DNA from: an uncultured Ectothiorhodospiraceae bacterium
GTDB lineage: Bacteria > Pseudomonadota > Gammaproteobacteria > Nevskiales > Oceanococcaceae
Assembly: GCA_937141935.1 (NCBI GenBank)
Contig: CAKZQS010000018.1
Location: 22,836 to 86,835, forward strand
Direction of reading: 5' to 3'
Length of the DNA: 64,000 nt
Part shown: positions 29,687-40,320 of the stretch, one piece after another
Layout: the number at the start of each line of letters is the position of its first letter
Numbering within the stretch: the first letter of the stretch is position 1
The notes under the pieces: generated by a model
The model's database searches: none
Told to the model about the DNA's origin: nothing
The model's input: the letters and a program-made list of their open reading frames with translations, nothing else
Made by a program: the position numbers and the translations under genes

Positions 29687-30418
29687 CTAGTGCGCTTCTG
29701 GCGGCCGCAGATACACGGCCCAGCGCACGCGGCCGCCGTCGAAAGCGACATCGGGGGGCGCCAGCTCGACCCGCGCGCCGCGGGGCGGGCGCTTGACCGC
29801 CAGGCGGGCGGGCGGTTGTGCGCGCAGCGCGGCGAAGGTCGCCGCCACGTCGGCATCCTCGCCGACCAGTTCGCGCAGGCGTTGCAGCTCCAGGCTGGGG
29901 GCGGCGCCGTGGGCCGCCGTGGGGTACATCGGGTCGTAGAGCACGGCGTCCACGCTGGACCACTCGGCCGGGCCGGCGCTGCCGGCGCGGATGCGCAGCG
30001 CGCCGCGCAGCTGCGGCGCGTCGCGCTCGCCGGCCTCGGCCAGCAGCGCGGCCAGCAGCGGCTGGCGTTCATAGGCCAGCACCTCCATCCCCAGCCCGGC
30101 ACAGGTCGCGGCATCGCGGCCCAGGCCCGCGGTCAGGTCGAGCACCCGCCAGGGCGGCTTGCGAAAGCCCAGCGCCCGCGGCAGCAGCCCGCGCCGGCCC
30201 TGGGCGATGCGCCGCCGCACCTCGGCGCCGGCCAGCTCAATGCGCAGCGGGCGCTGGCGCGGGGCCCGCGCGTCGCGCAGCTCCGCTACGCCATCGGCGC
30301 CGCGCGTTAGAATCCAGGGCGAGTCGGCCGCCTCCGCGCACACCGCGCGCAGCGCATCGCCCGGCTCCAGCTCCAGCCGCAACCGGGGAACCACCGTTCC
30401 CGCATCCGAGCCTGTCAT
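29687..30418 (-). CDS. rsmJ: 16S rRNA (guanine1516-N2)-methyltransferase
   Basis: 243 aa from ATG 30418. The SAM-binding motif I is VLDLTAGLGRDAATCAGLG, followed by LAYERQPLLAALLAE. The catalytic motif YDPMYP (like DPMFP of E. coli RsmJ) lies after AVLYDPM, and RLAVKRPPRGA comes near the end. It modifies G1516 of 16S rRNA. The ATG overlaps the transaldolase ATG on the other strand in a CATG (30416-30419), so its promoter must lie inside the transaldolase gene. GTG at 30394 is an alternative start that would remove the overlap. Confidence 0.9.
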   Translation of the reverse strand: MTGSDAGTVVPRLRLELEPGDALRAVCAEAADSPWILTRGADGVAELRDARAPRQRPLRIELAGAEVRRRIAQGRRGLLPRALGFRKPPWRVLDLTAGLGRDAATCAGLGMEVLAYERQPLLAALLAEAGERDAPQLRGALRIRAGSAGPAEWSSVDAVLYDPMYPTAAHGAAPSLELQRLRELVGEDADVAATFAALRAQPPARLAVKRPPRGARVELAPPDVAFDGGRVRWAVYLRPPEAH

Positions 30419-31349
30419 GTCTAGTGCACTCGACCAACTCCGTTCGCTGTCCACCATTGTCGTCGACAGCGGCGATCTCGACGCAATCGCCCGGGCCCGC
30501 CCGGTCGATGCCACCACCAACCCCAGCCTGATCCTGAAGGCCGTCGAATCCGAGAACGCCGTCGTCGCACAGTGGATCGAGGAGGTGCGCGGGGCGACCA
30601 CGGACGTCGATCGCCGCCGCTGGATGCTGGGCGCGCGCTTCGCCAGCCGCATCCAGGACGACGTGGAGCGCTGGGTTTCGCTGGAGGCGGACGCGACGCT
30701 GTCCTTCGACACCGCGGCGACCATCGCCTGTGCCGAAACGCTGCTGGACGAGGTGGCCAGCGCCGGCGGCGACCCGCGGCGCATCCTGATCAAGATCGCG
30801 GCGACCTGGGAGGGCATCCGCGCCGCCCAGGTGCTGGAGTCGCGCGGCATCGCCTGCAACCTGACGCTGATTTTCTCCCGCGCGCAGGCCCAGCTTTGTG
30901 CCGCCGGCGGCATCACGCTGATCTCGCCCTTTGTCGGCCGCATCAGCGACTGGCACCGCGCCCAGGGCGCGCAGTTCGACAACGCCGAGGACGATCCCGG
31001 CGTGGCTTCGGTGCGCGGCATCGACGCCTGGTGCAAGGCGCATGGCTACGGCACCCTGGTGATGGGTGCGAGCTTTCGCAACACCGGGCAGATCCTGGCG
31101 CTGGCCGGCTGTGATGCGCTGACCATCGCCCCGGATCTGCTGCAACAACTGGCCGACAGCGAGCAGGCCGTGGAACCGGGCATCCAGCGCCATGGCCTGA
31201 GCGCCGTCGAGCTGGCCGAGACGCCGCCCGACGCCAGTGCCTACGCGCTGGCCATCGCCGAGGATGCGATGGCCGCCGAGAAGCTGACCGAGGGGATTCG
31301 CCGCTTTGCCGCCGACCAGCGCGCGCTGGAGGCGCGCCTGCAGGGCTGA
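30417..31349 (+). CDS. tal: Transaldolase (TalB class)
   Basis: 310 aa from ATG 30417. The N-terminus SALDQLRSLSTIVVDSGD aligns with E. coli TalB from its first residues, so the start is well supported. The Schiff-base Lys is in ILIKIAATWEG (K126). DATTNPSLILKA, NLTLIFSRAQAQLCAAGG and TLVMGASFRNTGQI are typical. It transfers dihydroxyacetone between sugar phosphates in the pentose phosphate pathway. It is co-directional with nudL, whose GTG follows the stop directly. It diverges from rsmJ. Confidence 0.95.
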   Translation: MSSALDQLRSLSTIVVDSGDLDAIARARPVDATTNPSLILKAVESENAVVAQWIEEVRGATTDVDRRRWMLGARFASRIQDDVERWVSLEADATLSFDTAATIACAETLLDEVASAGGDPRRILIKIAATWEGIRAAQVLESRGIACNLTLIFSRAQAQLCAAGGITLISPFVGRISDWHRAQGAQFDNAEDDPGVASVRGIDAWCKAHGYGTLVMGASFRNTGQILALAGCDALTIAPDLLQQLADSEQAVEPGIQRHGLSAVELAETPPDASAYALAIAEDAMAAEKLTEGIRRFAADQRALEARLQG

Positions 31350-32000
31350 GTGAGCACGCTGCGGCACCTGCCCAACTCGCGCCTGGCGGACACGCTCGAG
31401 GCCTGCCTGCTGCCGCTGGAGGGGGAGGGCACCCGGGACATGGTGTCGCTGGGTTTGTCCGGTGCGGTCGAGACGCTGCTGGGCCGTGGCTGGCAGGCCA
31501 AGTTGCGCCCGGCCTCGGTGCTCGTGGGCGTGCGCCGCGTGTGGCCGGAGCCACGCGTGATCTTCACGGTGCGCACGCGGCAGCTGCGCGCCCACGCCGG
31601 GCAGATCAGCTTTCCCGGTGGGCGGGCCGACCCCGGTGACCGTTTTCCCCTGGGCACCGCGCTGCGCGAGGCCGAGGAGGAGGTCGGCCTGCGGGCGGCG
31701 CAGATCCTCGCCCTGGGCTGCCTGGAGGACTACCCCACGGTCTCGCGCTACCGCGTGACGCCGGTGGTGGCCTGGGTCGAGGAGGATGCGCACACCCAGG
31801 CGCAGGAGTCCGAGGTCGCCGAAATCTTCGAAGTGCCGCTGCGTGGCCTGCTGGAGCCGGCCCGCTACACGCGCACCTGGATGGCCAAGATCGGCCTGCC
31901 GGTCTATGAGTACCACCACGGCCCCTACCGCATCTGGGGCGCGACGGCCGGCATGCTGTGGAATTTGCAGGAGCGCTTTCATGCAACGCTGGCCGCCTGA
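31350..32000 (+). CDS. nudL: CoA pyrophosphatase, Nudix family (NudL-like)
   Basis: 216 aa from GTG 31350, directly after the transaldolase stop. The Nudix box is in the form GGRADPGDRFPLGTALREAE with EEVGL, which fits the CoA-type Nudix subfamily (TALREAxEE). ISFPGGRADPGD and the C-terminal VYEYHHGPYRIWGATAGML support it. It hydrolyses CoA and its derivatives to phosphopantetheine and ADP. The 3' end overlaps the next gene by 20 nt. Confidence 0.88.
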   Translation: MSTLRHLPNSRLADTLEACLLPLEGEGTRDMVSLGLSGAVETLLGRGWQAKLRPASVLVGVRRVWPEPRVIFTVRTRQLRAHAGQISFPGGRADPGDRFPLGTALREAEEEVGLRAAQILALGCLEDYPTVSRYRVTPVVAWVEEDAHTQAQESEVAEIFEVPLRGLLEPARYTRTWMAKIGLPVYEYHHGPYRIWGATAGMLWNLQERFHATLAA

Positions 32001-32400
32001 GCCCCGCCCCGGGCCCCATGCCGAGAACGGGGCCGACACGCTGCAGCGCGCCCAGCAGCAGCAGGCGGACGCCGCGGCGCTGGGCTTTGACTGGCCGGAG
32101 CCGGCGCCGATCTGGGCCAAGCTGCGCGAGGAGCTGGCCGAGCTGGAGGAGGCCATCGCCGCGCAGGATGCGGGCGCCATGCGCCATGAGCTGGGCGACG
32201 TGCTGTACACCGTGGTCAACCTGGGGCGTGCGCTGGGCGTGCCGGCGCAGCAGGCCTTGGCCGACACCTGCGCGCGCTTCGATGCCCGCCTGCGTCACGT
32301 CCAGGGCCAGCTCGATGCGGCAGGGCAGGGCTGGCAGGACCTCGGCCTGGATGAACTGGAGGCCTGCTGGCAGCGGGCCAAGCGCGAGGGCGGGCTCTAG
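31981..32400 (+). CDS. MazG-like nucleotide pyrophosphohydrolase domain protein
   Basis: 139 aa from ATG 31981, inside nudL. The MazG pattern of acidic metal ligands is seen in KLREELAELEEAI and HELGDVLYTVVNLGRALG (two ExxE/ExxD helices), with a conserved tail resembling the C-terminal half of E. coli MazG. It may hydrolyse NTPs to NMP and pyrophosphate, removing aberrant nucleotides. It lacks the second domain of full-length MazG, so a shortened MazG-family member is the best call. Confidence 0.82.
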   Translation: MQRWPPEPRPGPHAENGADTLQRAQQQQADAAALGFDWPEPAPIWAKLREELAELEEAIAAQDAGAMRHELGDVLYTVVNLGRALGVPAQQALADTCARFDARLRHVQGQLDAAGQGWQDLGLDELEACWQRAKREGGL

Positions 32401-32403
32401 GCG

Positions 32404-33339
32404 CTAGCCGGCACCGTCCAGCAGCAGCTGGCAGCGCTCGGGCAGGGGCGGCGTAGGTGGCGGCGACGGCGGTGGGTCCGGCCGTGGCTGCGGTGGCTTG
32501 CGCATCTGCACGAACCATTCGTCGAGTTCCTCGCCACAGCCCTCGCCGGGCGGCGGCGGGGCCTGGTCGGCGCAATCCACGCTGCCGGGCGGGCACTGCA
32601 GGCGCAGATGGAAGTGGGCGTCGTGGCCCCACCAGGGGCGCACCTTCTCCAGCCAGTCGCGGGAGACCTCCCAGCGGCGCTCGCACAAATCCTTCTTGAT
32701 CGCCGGGTGTACAAAGATGCGCGCCACGCGGTCGTCCTGCGCGGCCAGCCGGATCAGTTCGGCATGCTTCCAGGCGAAGTCCTCGGTGACGACCAGCGCC
32801 TTGCGGTCGACAAAGAGCCTGGCGGCCACATCGCTGTAGCCCATGCGCTTGGCCTTGGGCAGCCTGGGGGCATCCAGCCGCAGCCAGATGTCGGCATCCA
32901 GGCCGGACTGGTGGCTGCGGTGGCCGCTGGCGAAACGGCCGCCCCGCGGCATCGACATATCCGCCACCAGCATCGTGCCCAGCCCGCGCTCGGCCACCCG
33001 CGCGCCCAGTTCGGTAATGGTCTCGACGAGCCAGGGGTGGCCGTAGTTGCGCTTGCGCGCCAGCCGCACCGCCTGGTAGCCCGGCCCGGAATCCGGCAAG
33101 GCCTGGGCCCCGAGCACACAGCCATTGGTGAACTTGCCGATGGCCTCGGGCTGCCTATCCGGCGTGGGCTCGCCGAAGCGTTGCCAAGGCGTGGCCTGGG
33201 CCGGCGCTCCCAGTAGGGCGCCCGCGGCGAGGGCGAAGACGGTCAGCGCCCTCGGGGCACGCGCTGTGGCTAGCGCAAGGCTGGCCCGTGGATTCGGGCG
33301 CGTCGCGGGCAGGGCGGTCGCGGACGGCTGCGGCATCAT
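32404..33339 (-). CDS. mepA: Penicillin-insensitive murein DD-endopeptidase
   Basis: 311 aa from ATG 33339 (GTG 33345 and ATG 33336 also in frame). A signal peptide with a long basic n-region and a cleavable APAQA|TPW end exports it to the periplasm. LAS-type zinc peptidase ligands are in GHRSHQSGLDADIWL and the WWGHDAHFHLRLQCPPGS segment. CPPGSVDCADQ and the Pro-rich tail are typical. It cleaves D-Ala-mDAP crosslinks in peptidoglycan. The C-terminal tail after about residue 280 is unusually Pro-rich. Confidence 0.92.
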   Translation of the reverse strand: MMPQPSATALPATRPNPRASLALATARAPRALTVFALAAGALLGAPAQATPWQRFGEPTPDRQPEAIGKFTNGCVLGAQALPDSGPGYQAVRLARKRNYGHPWLVETITELGARVAERGLGTMLVADMSMPRGGRFASGHRSHQSGLDADIWLRLDAPRLPKAKRMGYSDVAARLFVDRKALVVTEDFAWKHAELIRLAAQDDRVARIFVHPAIKKDLCERRWEVSRDWLEKVRPWWGHDAHFHLRLQCPPGSVDCADQAPPPPGEGCGEELDEWFVQMRKPPQPRPDPPPSPPPTPPLPERCQLLLDGAG

Positions 33340-33455
33340 GCCCACAGCCTAGCGGCTTCTCGCGGGCATGGCGCCGCGGCCATGACCCACGGCATGCACC
33401 GCGGTGCGGGGCCGCAGGCGCTTCGGTTCCGGCGCTTCGGTTCCGGCGCTGCGGT

Positions 33456-34853
33456 TCAGGCGATGCGGTTGAGGCCGTTCAGCGCCGCCACCCGGTAAGC
33501 CTCGGCCATGGTCGGGTAGTTGAAGGTGGTGTTGACGAAGTACTCCAGCTCGGTGCCCGGCGGCTGGCAGGCCATCACGGCCTGGCCGATGTGCACGATT
33601 TCGCTGCTGCGGTCGCCAAAGCAGTGGATGCCGAGCACCTGCTGCGTTTCTATGTTGAACAGCAGCTTGAGCATGCCCACCGTCTCGCCGCTCATCTGCG
33701 CGCGGGCGAGGTACTTGAAGGAGGCATAGCCGGCCTCGAAGGGCACGCCCTCGGCCACCAGCTCCTGCTCGGTTTTGCCGACCGAGGAAATCTCGGGAAT
33801 GGTGTAGATGCCGCTGGGCATCTGGCCGATCGAGGGGTTGTCGCGATCGGGGTTGAGCATGTGCGTGGCGGCGAAGCGGCCCTGGTCGTAGGCGCTGGAG
33901 GCCAGGGCCGGGAAGCCGATGATGTCGCCCACCGCGTAGATGTGCGGCACCGCCGTCTGGTAGCAGTCGTTGACCGCAAGCTGGCCGCGGCTGTTGGCCT
34001 CCAGGCCGATGGCTTCGAGGTTCATGCCGGCCGAGTTGCCGGTGCGCCCGTTGGCCCACAGCAGCGCGTCGGACTTGAGCCGGCGGCCGCTCTTCAAATG
34101 CAGCACCACATCGCGGGCGCGGGCCTCGACGTGCGAGAACTCCTCGTTGTGGCGGATGATCACGCCCTGGTCGCGCAGGTGGTAGGACAGCGCCTCGGTG
34201 ATTTCCTCGTCCATGAAGGACAGCAGGCGGTTCTGGGTGTTGACTAGGTTCACCTTGATGCCGAGGTTGGCGAAGATCGAGGCGTATTCGCTGCCAATGA
34301 CACCGGCGCCGTAGATCGTGATCGAGCGCGGCTCCTCGCGGTACTTGAGCACGCTGTCCGAATCCAGGATACGCGGGTGGTTAAAGTCCAGCCCCTCGGG
34401 GTGGTAGGGCCGCGAGCCGGTGGCGATCAGGATGTAGCGCGCCTTGATGCGCTGCGTGTCGGCGCCGTTCTGATTGATGATCAGCGTGTGTTCATCCTCG
34501 AAGCGCGCGCGGCCTTCGATGATGGGCACGTGGTTGCGCTCGTAGGCGCGGTGGCGCGAGGCCACCTGCGACTCGATGACGGAGTTGGCCGAGTCCAGCA
34601 GCTGCGGGTAGCTGACCTGGATCTCCTTGCGCAGGTGGCGAATGAATCGGTTGTTGCGCGAGTCGTTGAGCTGTTTGACGGCGTAACGCAGCGCCTTGGA
34701 GGGGATCGTGCCCCAGTGCGTGCAGCCGCCGCCCACATCGACGTAGCGCTCGATGACCACCGTATCCAGGTGGTTCTTGGCCGCCATCATCGCGGCCCCT
34801 TCGCCCGCCGGGCCACTGCCGATGACGGCCACATCCACCGAAGTCGTTCGCAT
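33456..34853 (-). CDS. sthA: Soluble pyridine nucleotide transhydrogenase
   Basis: 465 aa. FAD motif [18 protein letters not shown] at the N-terminus and the NAD motif [15 protein letters not shown] in the middle. The active-site loop [17 protein letters not shown] has a Thr in place of the second redox Cys of dihydrolipoamide dehydrogenases, the SthA hallmark. The dimerisation domain has [17 protein letters not shown] and ends [27 protein letters not shown]. It reoxidises NADPH with NAD+. It matches E. coli SthA (466 aa). Confidence 0.96.
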   Translation of the reverse strand: MRTTSVDVAVIGSGPAGEGAAMMAAKNHLDTVVIERYVDVGGGCTHWGTIPSKALRYAVKQLNDSRNNRFIRHLRKEIQVSYPQLLDSANSVIESQVASRHRAYERNHVPIIEGRARFEDEHTLIINQNGADTQRIKARYILIATGSRPYHPEGLDFNHPRILDSDSVLKYREEPRSITIYGAGVIGSEYASIFANLGIKVNLVNTQNRLLSFMDEEITEALSYHLRDQGVIIRHNEEFSHVEARARDVVLHLKSGRRLKSDALLWANGRTGNSAGMNLEAIGLEANSRGQLAVNDCYQTAVPHIYAVGDIIGFPALASSAYDQGRFAATHMLNPDRDNPSIGQMPSGIYTIPEISSVGKTEQELVAEGVPFEAGYASFKYLARAQMSGETVGMLKLLFNIETQQVLGIHCFGDRSSEIVHIGQAVMACQPPGTELEYFVNTTFNYPTMAEAYRVAALNGLNRIA

Positions 34854-34910
34854 TGTTCTCCCTGTCGTAAATGGCGCGGCCGCCCGCGCGGCCGCGCCTG
34901 CGGGCCGGCG

Positions 34911-35600
34911 CTAGAAGCTAAAGCCGATGCCCAGGTAATCCAGATCCTCGGCCACGCGCGTGTAGCGCAGCTCGATGCGGCCATCCTCGCCGTAGCGATA
35001 GCCCAGGCCGGCGCCCCAGGCCGACTGGCTGCGGCCGTCTTCGACCAGCTCGGGGATGGTCGAGTCGAGGTAGCTGTAGCCCACGCGCGCCGAGGCAAAA
35101 AAGCGCGAGCTCCACTGCCGCGGCGTTTCCAGGCGCAGGTACACGCCCAGCGTGTTCACCAGCAGCTCGTCGCCGCTGCGCGTGCGCTGGCCGGAATCGC
35201 CGCCACCGCCGCCGCCGTCATTGCCGCCACCGCCGCCCCCACCGCCGAGGATGGGGTCGAGGATGCCACCGCCGCCGCCATCGCCGCCGCCGTCATTGCC
35301 GCCGCCGTCGAAGAGGCCGGCCGCGCCCTGGTTTTCGCCCGGGATGATCGTGCCGGAGATGTCGAACTCCACGCCGACAAACTCGAAGTCGGGGAAGCGA
35401 AAGCCAAAGGTGTAGCCCAGGTTGAAGGCCGGGTCGAGGTTGTCGAAATCGGCCCGCGCCTGGGTGATGCGAAAGCTCGAATAGGTCGGGTCGTCCGGGT
35501 TCTTCTCGTCGTCATCATCGTCCTGCGCGGCCACCGGCAGGGCCAGGCCGGGCAGCAGCAGAACGGCCAGCAGGCCGCGGCGAAGGGTTTCGGGCGTCAT
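34911..35600 (-). CDS. Outer-membrane beta-barrel protein with Gly-rich inserted loop
   Basis: 229 aa. The signal peptide ends LPVAAQDDDDD; the mature start is an Asp run. Beta strands with alternating hydrophobic residues, such as YSSFRITQARADF and FVGVEFDISGTI, follow, ending in the outer-membrane signature YLGIGFSF. Residues ~105-145 are a nearly pure Gly/Asn/Asp stretch (GGGGGGGGNDGGGG type), presumably one long loop. The overall fold resembles small 8-stranded OmpA/OmpW-like barrels. The Gly-rich block is the main oddity. Function unknown. Confidence 0.75.
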   Translation of the reverse strand: MTPETLRRGLLAVLLLPGLALPVAAQDDDDDEKNPDDPTYSSFRITQARADFDNLDPAFNLGYTFGFRFPDFEFVGVEFDISGTIIPGENQGAAGLFDGGGNDGGGDGGGGGILDPILGGGGGGGGNDGGGGGGDSGQRTRSGDELLVNTLGVYLRLETPRQWSSRFFASARVGYSYLDSTIPELVEDGRSQSAWGAGLGYRYGEDGRIELRYTRVAEDLDYLGIGFSF

Positions 35601-35637
35601 GGTGTACTCCAGTACAGGCAGGGCGACGGCGGCCGCG

Positions 35638-36396
35638 CTAAGCGCGCAGGCTGTCGTAAAGCGCTTCGAACTGCGCCGTCAGTTTATGTCGTGGGGCGTA
35701 ATGCGGCAGTGGCCGCTGAGCCTCGTGGGACTCCTTGACCTTGACCGAAGCGGCCAGCGGAGGTTCCCGAACCGGCAGGCCTTCCTCCTGCAAGGCGGCC
35801 AGCAACTCGCGCGGCAGGCGCGCCTGCGCGTTGAACTGGTTGACCACGATGCCCTCGACGTCCAGCGCCTCGTTGTGATCGGCCTGGATCTCGGCGATGT
35901 TCTCGAGCAGCGTGTACAGCGCCTGGCGGGCAAAGTCGTCGCAGTCGAAGGGGATCAGCACCCGGTCGGCCGCGATCAGCGCGGCCCGCGAATAGAAGTT
36001 GAGCGCCGGCGGGGTGTCGAAAAAGATCGCGTCGTAAACATGCAGCCGGTCCAGGGCCTGGCGCAGCTTGTGCACCTTTTGCCGCGCTTCGAGCTTGGGC
36101 GCCAAGTGCTCCAGTTCGGTGGAGGCCGGGACGATCGAGAGATTCTCGAAGCGCGTCGGCAGGATGCAGCGCTCGAGCCCGGCATCGCCCAGACCGAAGC
36201 GCAGCGTGCCCTCGAAAAAGCGCGCGATATGCGCCTCACCGTCGGCCGGCGCGCCCAGGTAGCGGGTGGCATTGCCCTGCACATCCAGGTCGATGACCAG
36301 CGTGCGCAGGCCGCGCGCGGCGGCGATGGCGGCCAGGTTGCAGACGATGGTGGTCTTGCCGACCCCGCCTTTTTGGTTGAACACAACGCGACGCAT
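35638..36396 (-). CDS. ParA/MinD-superfamily ATPase
   Basis: 252 aa. The deviant Walker A is FNQKGGVGKTT (signature K9 and K14), with Walker A' LVIDLDVQGNATRYL and Walker B AIFFDTPPAL. A second ParA element, LIPFDCDDFARQAL, is present. No parB-like gene follows, and the next gene downstream is an outer-membrane protein. It may position some cell structure rather than the chromosome; the partner is unknown. It is divergent from the DUF2288 gene. Confidence 0.85.
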   Translation of the reverse strand: MRRVVFNQKGGVGKTTIVCNLAAIAAARGLRTLVIDLDVQGNATRYLGAPADGEAHIARFFEGTLRFGLGDAGLERCILPTRFENLSIVPASTELEHLAPKLEARQKVHKLRQALDRLHVYDAIFFDTPPALNFYSRAALIAADRVLIPFDCDDFARQALYTLLENIAEIQADHNEALDVEGIVVNQFNAQARLPRELLAALQEEGLPVREPPLAASVKVKESHEAQRPLPHYAPRHKLTAQFEALYDSLRA

Positions 36397-36487
36397 GCGT
36401 GAGCGGACCCCGGCCTAGGCGCGAAAAGCGCGCATGGTAGCGCAAGGCCGCGTGGCAAAGGCACACTGGCGCGCCCTGAAAGGCCCT

Positions 36488-36853
36488 GTGAGCGCGCCCG
36501 TGACCGATTCCGCACGCCATTCCCAGACACCGCCCGACGCCGGCCGCGAAGCGGATGCGGAGCTGTACGCCAAGCTGCTGGGGGAAACCGCCCGCGTGAG
36601 CTGGGCCGAGATCGAGCGGCTGTTTGCCGCGGGCCATGTGCTTCGCGTCGCCGCCGGGCTGGATCTGATTGCGGTCGCCCAGGCCGTGGCCCGCGACGAC
36701 GCCGCGCAACTCAAGCAGTGGATGCAGGGGGAGCAGGTGGGGCTGCTGGACGACACTCATGCCACCCGCTGGGCCAGCGCGGAACCGCCGGAGCTCTGGG
36801 GCGTGGTCGTACGCCCTTGGGTGCTGGTGCAGGAGCGCGAAAGCGCCGATTGA
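36488..36853 (+). CDS. DUF2288 family protein
   Basis: 121 aa from GTG 36488, with AAAGG at 36479-36483; ATG 36434 in the same frame would give a longer start with poorer context. The DUF2288 pattern is evident: ELYAKLLGETARVSWAEIER, VLRVAAGLDLIAVAQAVARD and LWGVVVRPWVLVQERE. Short, probably cytoplasmic; function unknown. Confidence 0.8.
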   Translation: MSAPVTDSARHSQTPPDAGREADAELYAKLLGETARVSWAEIERLFAAGHVLRVAAGLDLIAVAQAVARDDAAQLKQWMQGEQVGLLDDTHATRWASAEPPELWGVVVRPWVLVQERESAD

Positions 36854-37180
36854 TCGCGCGGCCCCTCGGTACCAAGCGAATGACCGGTGCGCGCGTGCCC
36901 GAAAGGGTTCGCATGCGCCGGCGCCAAGGGCCGGCCTTGCAAACCTGCGGGCGGATCTCGCGCCGCTGCGCGGTGCCCTGCGTGGCGTGACCCTTGGTGG
37001 GGCCGGCCCGACACGACGTCCTGTCGTGGCGGGCCTCAATCCGCCGTCCTGGCGGGTTGTCCCCAGTCGGGCCCCGCCACTCCGGCGCGAGCCCTAACTG
37101 CCCGCCGGCTTGCAAGCCCGCCCCTGCCACACGCTGACGCGGCACAGCCCGAGGGCGCGGGACATAGGAATCGAGAGCCC
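36854..37180. other. Intergenic region with two hairpins sharing one loop
   Basis: A 327-nt stretch between DUF2288 and the acnA terminator without a supported gene. Two hairpins stand out: CACGAC / GTCGTG at 37012-37028 and CCGCC / GGCGG at 37041-37055. Both have the same five-base loop GTCCT, which reads AGGAC on the minus strand. Each minus-strand hairpin contains CAGGACG, a form of the CsrA/RsmA-binding GGA hairpin. The sequence may encode a small regulatory RNA or only a repeat, and no promoter was identified. Confidence 0.4.
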
Positions 37181-37208
37181 AAAAAAAAACGCCCCGCAGT
37201 GCGGGGCG
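37181..37208 (-). terminator. Rho-independent terminator of acnA
   Basis: The stem CGCCCCGC (37190-37197) / GCGGGGCG (37201-37208) with loop AGT has a run of nine A on its left, which is U9 on the minus strand. It lies 28 nt past the acnA stop. Confidence 0.92.
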
Positions 37209-37235
37209 CTTTCGTCGGACTTGGGGCTGGGGGGC

Positions 37236-39962
<2,727 letters not shown>

Positions 39963-40320
39963 GCGTCCTCTCCCTTGGGGGTACGTAGGTCCCGCGCCGC
40001 TGCGCCAGGCGGCGGCACGCCGTGAAAAGCAGACCATTATAGCCCGCGCGGCGGCCGGGCCCAGCCGCGAAACCCCCTAAGGAAACGCCGAACAAATCCT
40101 TCCGGGATGTGTCAGCGGACCGCGCGCGCGGCCGATGTCCGCACTCGCCTCAGGGGATCAATGACTTGCGCGCTCAAGCACGGCGGGCATCAATGGCCGG
40201 CACGAGCGACGCGGAAACGTCCGCGTCGCTCTCAGGGCCCTCGCCCCGGGCGCCGCGCGGGGTGGACGGGCCGTGGCGCCGTGGCGCGGTGGCGCGGTGG
40301 CTTGGGAGAGCGAGCAGGCC
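39963..40320. other. acnA upstream region, 358 nt, hairpin and short tandem repeat
   Basis: It lies between the acnA start and the mnmA stop, both on the minus strand, and has no gene. A perfect 12-bp-stem hairpin with loop AACG spans 40204-40231 and may end mnmA transcription, although no T-tract follows. Four tandem copies of an 8-mer GTGGCGCG with slight changes fill 40273-40304. No clear promoter for acnA was found. Confidence 0.5.

Noticed and set aside
36711..37145. A 144-aa minus-strand frame in the acnA 3' spacer
   Set aside because: No start signal and no recognised domain. It covers the twin hairpins and part of the DUF2288 gene, so the region is treated as non-coding.
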